From Roseovarius sp. (GTDB lineage: Bacteria; Pseudomonadota; Alphaproteobacteria; Rhodobacterales; Rhodobacteraceae), in NCBI GenBank assembly GCA_023260815.1, contig JALQUE010000126.1, positions 1 to 20,847 of the forward strand: a stretch of 20,847 bases of DNA, read 5' to 3'. The notes under the pieces are model-generated. The model had not been told where the DNA came from. It did not search any database and saw nothing but the letters and a program-made list of their open reading frames with translations. Below, piece after piece: positions 1 to 8,600 of this stretch. Within the stretch, counting starts at the first letter, position 1. Every line of letters starts with the position of its first letter. The translations under genes were made by a program, and so were the position numbers.

Positions 1-675
1 AATTGGGGCGTGATCGCGAAGCGGCTGTCGGACACCCGGGAAGTGGTGGCCGTGGACATGCGAAATCACGGGCTAAGCCCTTGGTATAAAACACAATCCT
101 ACCCCGACATGGCGGCTGACCTTGCCGAGGTGTTAGCCGGGCTTGACGGACCATACGATGTGCTAGGACATTCGATGGGGGGTAAGGCGGCGATGGTGCT
201 GGCGCTGACGCGGCCCGAGTTGGTGAACCGGCTGATCGTGGCAGATATTGCGCCTGTCGCCTATTCACACACCCAGATACAGTATATCGATGCGATGAAA
301 GCCGTTGATCTGAGCCGCGTCGAGAAACGATCGGACGTGGCCGAGCAATTGCAAGACGTCGTGGATGATCCCACGCTGATCTCGTTTTTCACCCAATCCC
401 TTGATATAAAAACAAAAAAATGGCGCCTGAACCTTGATGTTCTGGCCGAGGACATGCCCAAAATCATGTCGTTTCCCGATATTTCAGGGCAATATGACGG
501 GCCGGCGCTGTTTCTGTCGGGGGCGCATTCGGACTATGTGAAGCGCGAATATCGCAGCGATATCAAGGCCTTGTTCCCCAACGCCCAATTCGCCAAGATC
601 CCCGGTGCGGGCCATTGGCTGCATGCCGAGAAACCCCGCGAATTCGAGGCCGCGATCCGGGTCTGGCTGACCTGA
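1..675 (+). CDS. Alpha/beta-fold hydrolase, YbfF-like esterase (5'-truncated by window edge)
   Basis: The reading frame is already open at base 1 (Asn-Trp-Gly just before a GTG at 10), so the true start lies upstream; the GTG should not be taken as the start. The visible 224 residues carry the classic alpha/beta-hydrolase signatures: a VDMRNHG strand-turn near nt 46-72, the nucleophile elbow GHSMGG with Ser at 172-174, the acid in SGAHSD with Asp at 532-534, and the catalytic His in GAGHWLHAEKP at 613-615. This arrangement is that of the YbfF/YbfF-like carboxylesterase group, cytoplasmic enzymes acting on short or medium acyl (thio)esters; the natural substrate cannot be told from sequence. 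No signal peptide is visible, but the N-terminus is missing. It ends in TGA at 673-675 and faces a convergent minus-strand gene 94 bp away. Family assignment is firm, substrate is not. Confidence 0.9.
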   Translation, partial: NWGVIAKRLSDTREVVAVDMRNHGLSPWYKTQSYPDMAADLAEVLAGLDGPYDVLGHSMGGKAAMVLALTRPELVNRLIVADIAPVAYSHTQIQYIDAMKAVDLSRVEKRSDVAEQLQDVVDDPTLISFFTQSLDIKTKKWRLNLDVLAEDMPKIMSFPDISGQYDGPALFLSGAHSDYVKREYRSDIKALFPNAQFAKIPGAGHWLHAEKPREFEAAIRVWLT

Positions 676-769
676 AATTGTGTAAGGTTGTTACGAAACC
701 TACGCGCGTTCAGGACCAAACACGGCCCTGACGCCGGAAATTGTGTCCATCCCGTACACATTCCGTCGG
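676..769. other. Convergent intergenic spacer with imperfect hairpin and a short direct repeat
   Basis: This gap lies between two genes that point at each other. It contains an imperfect inverted repeat: CGGAA plus TGTGT (735-746, with a two-base bulge) pairs with ACACATTCCG (756-765) across a nine-base loop. That is a ten-pair stem starting five bases beyond the minus-strand stop codon. No T-run follows on either strand, so a bidirectional intrinsic terminator is possible but weakly supported. The ten-base word GAAATTGTGT occurs at 674-683 and again at 737-746. Confidence 0.4.
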
Positions 770-955
770 TCATTGCCCGGAATAAAGCCCTCGGGCCACG
801 AACCAAGACACGGGAATTGCCGCAACGAACCCCGCCAGTGCAGACACGACGATAGGCACCGTCGTGTCATACCCTGAGACCAGCGCCGCGATCATGGCGG
901 AACCGGCGAAAGTTGTGCCGATGAAAAGATAAAGGATCAGTCCCAGGCGGAGCAT
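770..955 (-). CDS. Small two-helix membrane protein, tandem paralogue A
   Basis: This 61-residue protein is almost entirely two hydrophobic segments (about residues 3-27 and 32-53) joined by a short GYDTTVP turn, with a basic VARG stretch near the C-terminus. It is predicted to be an inner-membrane helical hairpin. An in-frame ATG lies four codons upstream (967), but the start at 955 is preferred: GAGG sits about seven bases before it, and from here the protein aligns without gaps to its neighbour, also 61 residues. The two are identical at 29 of 61 positions by hand count, sharing LFIG, AALV, LAGFV and PVSW. Short Rhodobacterales proteins of this kind are, as I recall, often labelled 'CTP synthetase'; nothing here (no glutaminase or synthetase motif, far too short) supports that. 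Function unknown. Confidence 0.75.
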   Translation of the reverse strand: MLRLGLILYLFIGTTFAGSAMIAALVSGYDTTVPIVVSALAGFVAAIPVSWFVARGLYSGQ

Positions 956-1032
956 GTCGAACCTCATGTGCGTGGTTGGTCGCGCGTTGGAAGAGTGTTA
1001 GCCCGGCTGCAATGCGCCTGCATTGATCCATG
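956..1032 (-). other. Spacer between tandem paralogues with a perfect short hairpin
   Basis: This 77-bp spacer separates the two paralogous membrane-protein genes. A perfect inverted repeat, CAATGC (1010-1015) and GCATTG (1020-1025), with a four-base loop lies eight bases past the stop codon of the upstream copy. No T-run follows it on the minus strand, so it is at best a weak terminator or an RNA-stabilising stem. The segment nearer the downstream copy (956-967) carries its GAGGT ribosome-binding site. I see no clear promoter. Confidence 0.35.
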
Positions 1033-1218
1033 TCACGATCCGTCGCGCATGGCCTGCGCCACGACCCACGACACCGGAAAGGCCAGCACGAACCCGGCAA
1101 GCACCGCGCCGCCCAAAGCCCACATGCTGTCCAGCCCCATGACCAAGGCCGCAACAAGCCCCACCCCCGCGAGGGTGGCGCCGATGAAAAGATGCAGAAC
1201 AACAAGAAGCCAGACCAT
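1033..1218 (-). CDS. Small two-helix membrane protein, tandem paralogue B
   Basis: This 61-residue protein has two hydrophobic helices (about residues 2-27 and 33-54) and a short polar tail, predicted to form a membrane hairpin like the adjacent copy. It shares 29 of 61 residues with its neighbour in an ungapped alignment, including HLFIG/YLFIG, AALV, LAGFV and PVSW. Its second loop and tail differ (GLDSMWALGG versus GYDTTVPIVV), so the pair has diverged well beyond a recent duplication. The ATG at 1218 is fixed by an in-frame TAA four codons upstream. No convincing Shine-Dalgarno precedes it; a TAAATT hexamer (1225-1230, minus strand) ends six bases before the ATG, which would suit a leaderless transcript, but this is speculative. 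Function unknown. Confidence 0.72.
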   Translation of the reverse strand: MVWLLVVLHLFIGATLAGVGLVAALVMGLDSMWALGGAVLAGFVLAFPVSWVVAQAMRDGS

Positions 1219-1379
1219 ACCGCGAATTTAGGGCGGCATGGTCCGGGCATCATTGATCTGCGTCAGACAGAGGCGGACGATCTGCGACATTTTCACAGGT
1301 TTGGTAAATCCCGGACAGGCCCGGCCGTTTGTCTGTTTGGAAACGCGCGAACGAACCAAACAAAAGGTCATGACACACC
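1219..1379. promoter_or_regulatory. Divergent intergenic region with a perfect 7-bp dyad
   Basis: This 161-bp region separates the minus-strand membrane-protein pair from the plus-strand pair and must hold promoters for both directions. A perfect inverted repeat, TGTTTGG (1334-1340) and CCAAACA (1356-1362), has half-site centres 22 bp apart, close to two helical turns, as in many dimeric-repressor operators. It ends just before the AAGG (1364-1367) that can serve the ATG at 1380. It could equally fold as a 15-base-loop hairpin in the mRNA leader. I could not identify a convincing -35/-10 pair on the plus strand. Confidence 0.4.
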
Positions 1380-1586
1380 ATGCCACTACCAACTGCGAGC
1401 GCGATGAAGGCGCTCATCCAATCGGACCGTAATCTTGACGGCGCCAAGCTGGCCACCCGCATCCTGCTGGGCCGCCTGCGCATCGAGGCCCGGAACAACC
1501 CCTCTTTGATCGACGCCAAGGTCGCCGAATTGATCGAGTTCGCCCGCGCCAACGCATATGCCGCCGACGATCTTTCCCACATTTGA
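1380..1586 (+). CDS. Small helical protein of unknown function, first gene of a two-gene unit
   Basis: This 68-residue protein has no signal peptide and no membrane segment. From about residue 9 to 62 its composition (Ala, Leu, Arg, Lys, Glu) suggests two or three amphipathic helices, with a GAKLATRILLGRLRIEAR stretch followed by AKVAELIEFARANAYAADDL. I do not recognise a family. Support for it being real: it starts after an AAGG at 1364-1367 (12-base spacing, a bit long), uses host-like codons, and ends 17 bases before the ATG of the next gene on the same strand, so the two are probably co-transcribed. An internal ATG at 1404 is an alternative start. It might be a small partner or regulator of the downstream protein, but that is inference from position only. 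Confidence 0.6.
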   Translation: MPLPTASAMKALIQSDRNLDGAKLATRILLGRLRIEARNNPSLIDAKVAELIEFARANAYAADDLSHI

Positions 1587-1603
1587 ACCAGACGGACATC
1601 CCA

Positions 1604-2590
1604 ATGAAAAACGAACTTCTTTCTGTTGACGCCGCAGCGGCCCGGATCACTTCGGGTGCGGTCATGACCATTGCGGGCGATGAATCGCTTCTGGCGCAAC
1701 TGCCCAAGGGCAACTGGATCGGAGGCACCTCGGTCTATTTCGTCACGGACACAGGCGGGGCCGTGATCCGCGACCGGCTGTATTGCACCACCCTGCCCGA
1801 GGCGGCGAAGGCCAATATCAAGGTTCTGGCCGCAGACGACCTGCCCCGCATCGCCGAAGGCTATGCGACGGGCGGGATGTCCTTTATCCTGATCCCCGCC
1901 TTCAGCGAGGCACATTCGGTCTTTGCGGTGGATGGTCCCAGCTATACGGGCTTTTTCAATCAACCGCTGGTCGGTTGGATTTCGGGCGTGCATCTGGACG
2001 ATATCGGACGCGTGTCGCCCAAGGTGTTTGACGGGGCCACGGGCGAGGCGCATGACGATGCCGCCGTTGTGATGCACCTGACCCTGGAGGACGGGATGAC
2101 CCCACAGGTCGAGATCGTCAATATCTTTGACCAGAACGAAGCAGACGCCCCGTGCTTTCGCTTCACGCAAAGCGGGTTTGCCGCGCAAAGCGCGCTGATT
2201 GACGGGGTGGAAACGCCGTTGGCCGGCTATCTGCAGGACAATGGCATCGATACGCGGCTGCCGCTGATTGCCAATTACGGGGGCGCGCTGATCAATGTAT
2301 CGGTCCAGAGTGTCGATCCGGAGAGCGGCAAGGTCGCCTTTTATGCCCCGGTGATGGAGGGTGTCGATTACCGCTTTGCCAAACCGCTGAAGGATTACGC
2401 CGACGCCTTCGCGCGCCAGTTGGGGGCGGGCGGCGACGGGCAGTATTCGTGCAATTGCATCCTCAACTATCTCTACGGGGAGTTGGAGGGCAAATCGACG
2501 GGCGGCTTCACCGGCCCCGTCACCTTTGGCGAGATTGCCTATATGCTTCTGAACCAGACGCTTGTGCGTTTGGACCTGCAGCCGGCGTGA
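1604..2590 (+). CDS. Conserved protein with a FIST_C-like C-terminus (possible ligand sensor)
   Basis: This 328-residue soluble protein has no signal peptide and no membrane helices. The C-terminal third follows the pattern I know from FIST_C domains: a CNC pair (residues 283-285) before NYLYGELEG, then a GF (301-302) followed by GEI (309-311) and a closing LLNQTLVRL strand. The N-terminal part has a Gly-rich GNWIGGTSVYF segment near residue 40. FIST proteins are sensory modules thought to bind small ligands, often beside signalling genes; here the only neighbour is the 68-residue protein. Automated annotation may list it under a DUF, which I cannot confirm. The ATG at 1604 is preferred over a TTG at 1583 that overlaps the upstream stop; neither has a strong Shine-Dalgarno, so translational coupling is likely. 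It ends at TGA 2588-2590, 63 bp from the convergent giant gene's stop codon. Confidence 0.75.
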   Translation: MKNELLSVDAAAARITSGAVMTIAGDESLLAQLPKGNWIGGTSVYFVTDTGGAVIRDRLYCTTLPEAAKANIKVLAADDLPRIAEGYATGGMSFILIPAFSEAHSVFAVDGPSYTGFFNQPLVGWISGVHLDDIGRVSPKVFDGATGEAHDDAAVVMHLTLEDGMTPQVEIVNIFDQNEADAPCFRFTQSGFAAQSALIDGVETPLAGYLQDNGIDTRLPLIANYGGALINVSVQSVDPESGKVAFYAPVMEGVDYRFAKPLKDYADAFARQLGAGGDGQYSCNCILNYLYGELEGKSTGGFTGPVTFGEIAYMLLNQTLVRLDLQPA

Positions 2591-2597
2591 CGCCGGC
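2581..2597. terminator. Compact GC hairpin at convergent gene ends (possible terminator)
   Basis: GCCGGCG and CGCCGGC form a seven-pair stem around TGA, the stop codon of the FIST-like gene itself. The loop is only three bases and no T-run follows, so intrinsic termination is doubtful. The rest of the 63-bp convergent gap (2591-2653) shows nothing else recognisable. Confidence 0.3.
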
Positions 2598-2653
2598 CTG
2601 ATTGCGGCGTCGGCAGACAGCCCCGCACGGACAAGCGCAGAGAGGCGGCCCGA

Positions 2654-5600
2654 CTAGGGTTGGGCCACCTCCGCGTCTTCGTCCGCGCCGCCGTCGGACA
2701 GCATGAAGCTTGACAGGCGCACTGCAGTGTCACGCTCGGACGGGTGCAACGCCGTGAGCCTTGTCAGGCGCTGCGGCCAGCCAAGGATCCCGGTTTCCAC
2801 GCCCACGCCGAAGGCAAAGCCCTGCCCGCCGTTCAGGTCCACGCCGCCGAGACGGCGGTTCAGCACGATAACCGTGCCGCCCGATCCGTCGATCGGAAAT
2901 CCGTCGGCAATGGTATCGAGGGTGATGTCATTACGGATGTCGAAGGTCATGACCCCGGCATTGATCGCAAGAACCTGCGTATCCGCGACCGTCGACAGCG
3001 ACTGGTAGGACGTTTCGGCCAGCATGTCGAAAGTGCCCTGACGGAACCAGACCTTGTTGCCGATGCGGATGTCCCGCCCGATCAGGACCGGACCCGCGTG
3101 GCTGACATCGCCGGAGCCGATGTAACCGGTCGTCAGGGTCAGGGTACCGGTGGAGCCAAAGATACGGCTGCGATCGGTCAGAAGCGGGCGCGGATTGTCG
3201 AAATACCGGCCTTCCGGGATGAACGGGCGCACGCCCGCGCCAACCGAGGCGATGAGCGCCCGATCGGCAAGGCCACGTGCCGCATCGGCGATGGTCAGGT
3301 CGAGCCCATCCGCAGGGGTGGCGTCGTGCAGCATGACATCCACATTGTCCCCGACAAGATCCAGGGTGAGTTGCCCGCCGACCAGCCCTGCCCAGATGGC
3401 ACTGCCCAGATTGCGGGTCAGAAGATCGAGGTTGCGGGGCGAGCGCGCCTCGCGCAGGCCATAAACATCCGGGTTGACCAGTTGGAGAGCGACCTCGTCG
3501 GCAAGATCGATGCGCGATTCACCGATCATGGTGATGGTCAGGCTATTGCCCGCGACAAGGCGCAGATCCCCATTGGCGCCGAGAATGCCCAGTGTCATGT
3601 TGCCCGGTGCCGAAACATCGAGGCTGCCCTGGTCGGACAGGACAAAGCCTGCGCGCAGATTGCCCGTGGTTTCGGCATATGTCACGTCATTGCGAGCAAA
3701 GAGATGGAGGGTGGAGGCATCGGGTATATCCGCGCTGAAGGCGCCGCCCGTGGTGCCGCCCGTGGTGCCGCCGATCCGCCCGTCGAGGGCAAACAGCCGG
3801 ATGTCCGACCCGGAGATCACCGCGCCATCGGACACGAGATCCCCAAGCAAGGTGGTCAGAACGACGGGCTGGCTGGCCAGCGCACTGATCGTGCCGACCT
3901 GCATGAGGGCGTTGCTGAAGATGTCGATCAGGCCGTCCCGCGCGATGACGCGTTGCAGGTTGATGCCATCGCGCTCGTTCAGATGCACCGGCCCGGTCGT
4001 CACGTCGAGATCCAGTAGATCAAGGGCGACCCCGAGGCCATCGGGACCGACCGGGACCAGCGCGCCCAAGCGCAGCGTCGACAATGCGCCATCGGCATTG
4101 GCCAGCAGTTGCGGACCGGCCTGCCCGGGGGCGATGGACAGACTGCCGCCCACGGTCAGGTTGAGGGCGTTCGCCGTGGCGTTCAGGGTCTCGATGCGCG
4201 CGAGGCGCAGATCGCCGCCCACACCGACGAGGATCGTTCCGAGCCCCGATTGCATCGCGGATCCAGCGGTCTGTTCCATGTCGCCCGTCACCGACACGTC
4301 AAGCGTGCCACCTAGGCTGTCGACAAGGCTGTTGGCGGCCTGCGTGAGGCGGAGTGCGGTCATCTTGACCGGTGCGCCACTGAGGACGCGCGCGCCTTCC
4401 GCCATCGCCAGAAGCGCGGCGGTGCTCAGGGTGACAGGCCCACCGCTGGAGTCGACCAGCACGTTTTGCCCAAGCGAGAAACCGTTGGTTGCGTCAAGGT
4501 CGATATCGCCCGTGCGCGACAGGATGTCGGCCAGAGCCGCGAACCCGCCGGCCCGAAGGAGGATGGTGCCGCCTTGGGTCGTCATGCCGGGACCGGCCAG
4601 CAGCGTCAGTGCGACATTGGGCGCGGCGATGTCGATCTGGCCCGCGCCGCCGGCAGCGATCATTTCGATATCGGTGTCGCGGTTGCGCAGACCGAGGACG
4701 ATGTCGCCCGAGACGGACTGGGCGCGCAAGGTGCCGGCTATCAGGTCCATCCGGGTTCCGGTGCCGATCCCGCCGGGCGTGCCGTTGGCCAAGAGGTTGA
4801 TCCGCGCGGCGGCAATGCGCCCATTCAGGATGGAGGCCGCCGTGAGCGTCGCGTTGGCGGGTGTCGTGATTGTGCCGATGCTGAGCGCACCGCCCGCAGT
4901 GACCGTCACGTCGGAGCCTGCTACAGTCTGGAGGATGGTTCCGATGGTCAGGTCGTCACGCTCTTGCACGACAAGCGGTGTCGGCGCGGTTCCGGTGCGG
5001 GTCATGTCGAGGTTTGTCAGCACGGTCTGCAACGGCTTGGCCAAGGTGCCAGCCTCACCGCCAGACGTCAGCAACAGCGAGCCGCCCGCGATGTCGGTTC
5101 CGGTGCTGGCCGACAGGTCGATACCCTGGTGCGCGATCAGAGCCAGCGTGGATGTGGGCGCAAAGATGATCGTGTCCAAACCGATCAGGGCAAACGCCCC
5201 GGTCACCGCGATCTGCCCACCAACGGCCAGCCGCGCGTTTTCCAGCCGCAGGTCGCCTTGGGCGGTCAGATAGGCGTCGCCCGTCGTCGTGGTCAGATCC
5301 AGTGCCCCGGCAGGGTCGGTGATTTCGACGACCAGAGGCGCGGTGGGTGTCCCGATCTCGGTCGCGTCCAGCGTGATGTCGGCTGCACGCACACGCACCG
5401 CGCCGGTGGCGACCGCGTCGGTGATCCGCCCTACGGCCCGCAGCACAAGCGGCCCGCCCGAGAAGATCTCGGCCAGAGGCGCATCGCCAAGCGTGGTCAG
5501 GAATACCCCTGTGCCGCCGCGCGCAATCAGGCTGCCGCCGGTCAGGATATCCAGGCTCAGCGGTGCCGTCGGTGTTCCGATGGCGGCGAAATTACCCGAT

Positions 5601-8600
5601 TCCAGCAGGATGTTGCGCCCCGTTATGGCCACACGGCCAAGCGGGCTTGCGTCGAAGATGGTGCCGTCCACCTTGAGTTCCACGTCGCCGGTCGTGTCGA
5701 CCTGCGCGATCGAGACCGGGGCCTCGGAGCCGAGGAAGATATTGCCGGTGGTGGTGCCGACGGTCAGCGCGCCAAGTGGCCGGTCCGAGGCGTCCAGCGC
5801 CGTCAAGGCGATGTTCAGGTCATCGCGGCGGGCAACGGTGATCCGCGTGCCGTCGATGGTGAGGTCGTTGCGCTCGGCCCCGGCGAGGATGCGCAGATCC
5901 TCGACCCGGTCGCTGCCCACGACATAGGGCTCAAGCAAGGCGCCGATGCCGTTTGCATTCAACGTGATGTCGCCAGCCGCGAGGATGTTGGGATCTTCGA
6001 CGCGGATATTGGTATCCCCGGTGCCACGGATCAGACCCGCGCGCAGCCAAGAGTCAAGCTCTTGCCGTGTCCAGGTGGCACCTTCGAGCACCGCGTCACG
6101 CTCTTCGGCGGTTACGGCATGGCTGTAGGCCGGGTCAAGGTCCGCGTCCGCATTCCAGAGCGCGTAAAGTGCCTGCCGTTCGGCGACATAGGCCGCGATC
6201 CGGGCATCCGACCAGCCGTTGGCGCGCAGGGCCGCTTCGGTCACGGGATCCAGCGTGAAGGTCAGCGGCGCGCCGCCCGCATCGGTGCGATCCTGCCAAT
6301 AAGCGCGGTAGCTGCGTTCGCGTTCGGCCTTGAGTGCTGCCACCTGTTCGGCGGCGCGCGCCGCAACGGCGGCATCCCCGTAGAGGCCCAGGTCGTTCGA
6401 CCACAGGTCCAGCAGCTCTGCCTCGGTCCGCAGGTCGCGGCGTTCGATGTTGTTGGCATCGAGCACAAGGCCGGATGTCACCGACAGCGTGACCGATCCA
6501 AGCGACGAGGTGACCTCGCGCAGGTTCAGGTCGCCTGCCTCGTCAATCAGATCGACATTCCCACGCGAACGGACGGTCAGGCCACGGCCCTCTTCGCGCA
6601 GCAACAGAGGCGCCGAGGCGGTGCCGATCGTGCCATTCGTCGAGACCAGTTCGATCGCCGAACCTTCGACATGGGGGCCAGCGCCCGAGCCGAGGATCGC
6701 ACCATCGGCGGTCAGCCGGATCGCCCCGGTCACCGCGCGGGTTGGATTGCTGTCCCGCGCGGTTGTGCGGGCCGTCAGGACGTTCATGTCACCCGAAAGC
6801 TCGCGCAGGTCGATCCCTGTGAGGGCCGTCGCGGTCAGGGTGGACCCTGGGGTCTGATCGACCCGGAATTCGGTGCCCATGCCGCCGATCCGTCCGCCCA
6901 GACCCGAGAAGGTCGCACTGCCCACATCGACGACGATCGAAGCATCGGTGCTCACAAGCGAGCCGCCGGTCGACTGGATGGTCGTCACGCCCAACTGGTT
7001 GCGCACCGCGCCCGCCAATTGCACGTCACCCACACTGAGCACATTCAGTCCGGCGGCATCCGTGCCGTCAAAGGTGATGGCGATGGAATTGTCGGCCTTC
7101 AGGCGATGCGAATAGAGAATTGTCGACGTCTCCCGCGTGGTGACGGTTTCTGTCCGCTTGCCCCCAATGCGCGAGCCTTTGACATCCACCTCAAGCACTT
7201 CGTACAAAAACTCCGTCCGCTCCGCCGTCAAGCGATAGGGGGCGGTCAGGTCGGTTGTCGCCGTGGCCAGGTAGGTTCCGCTTTTTCCGGTGGTGATCTC
7301 GGGATCCAGCTCTCTCGTCTCGGTTTTGATCTCTTCGCTCTCGACCTCGTCCCCGGTTGCATTGAAGAAGATGAAGTAGGTGGCGGTTGTTATGTCCTCG
7401 AAGGTCCGCACGACCGTTTCCGCGCGATTGGTGACCAGTTCCTGCCGCTCTTTCGTGGCATAGCTGGCGCTGCGCCCTCCGCCTGCGGTGGTCGTCGAGA
7501 CGAGATTGGTGGGATTGATCCGCGTCGCATCGGTGATGCCGTCCGCGTCGAAATCCAGGTCGATGATGTCGAAGAACTTGTTGTCGAAAACCTGCAGCTC
7601 CGATCCGATCCGGCGGTATTCGGTGATGAGGAAATTCCCGCGGACGGTGCGGCTGGTGTCGGTGATCCGAACGCGCCCCTCGACGCCCTCGGGCGTGTTC
7701 GCGCCGGTATCCATCCGGGCCAGCCGGACCGGGCGGGTCGAGTCGTTGACCACATTTATGGAGCCGAAACCATCGAGGGAGCGGATCTCGCCGCCGCCGG
7801 TGGAAAAGACCTTGCCGACAATCTCGACCACGCCGCCCTGCACGACCATCGGATTGACGACGATGGCCCCGGTCGCGTTTCCGGTATCGTCGAGCGCGGT
7901 GGGATCGAAGCGGATGAAAACATCGCTTGTGATGTTCGGGTCACGAACGATGTTTGTGGCGCCCCCGCCGGTGACGATGAAGGGTTCGGAGGGATCGTAG
8001 AGGACTGTCTGCGTGGTCGTGCCTGCCAGCGCATCGAGGACGGCGTCGATGCCGGCGTCGATTTGCACATCGAAGCTGCCACGCCCGGCCTGGATCAAGC
8101 CGTTCACGTTCAGCTGGTCCGCCGAGATATAGACGTTGCGCCCGGCCTGAATGCGGCCCCGGCGCGGCGCCAGTTCGAATTTGGGGATCTTTCTGGCAAG
8201 GCTGCCGGAGATCCGGCCGGTATCCGCAAGCCCTATGCGGACGGTATCCTCGACCTTGTCGAAGAAGCTTTCATAAATCTTGCTCGGGTCGCCATCGACA
8301 TGGCGGATGCCCAGGGTGAAGCCTTGCAGGAAGTCGCGCCCGGCGCGCAAATCGATGGTGCGCGCGGTGATGTCGTCGCGGATATCCAGATCGCCTTCGT
8401 TCGAGTTGAAAAACGCAAGGCCCGCGACATTGCTGATCGCGCCGCCGACGATGATCGAGCCTTCCCCGAAGGTGACGACCTCGATCTTGGTTTCACCGCT
8501 GCTGACGCCGGAAATCATGGTGTAGCTGTCGGGACCGGGGCGGGTCGGATCGGACAGGGCGGTGATGTCGGCCGGGGTGGTCACGGTCACATCGTTGAAG

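Noticed and set aside
10..675. GTG at position 10 as the start of the esterase
   Set aside because: The frame remains open to base 1 with residues that fit the family's conserved N-terminal region, and the characteristic oxyanion-loop segment must lie upstream of the window.
770..1218. CTP synthetase, the label I recall being applied to short proteins of this type
   Set aside because: The proteins are 61 residues of membrane helix. CTP synthetase is a soluble enzyme of several hundred residues with amidoligase and glutaminase motifs that are wholly absent.
1250..2188. A 312-codon minus-strand open frame opposite the FIST-like gene
   Set aside because: It is again the complementary register of a real gene. 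It also runs across the divergent promoter region and the small-protein gene, and shows no protein family pattern.
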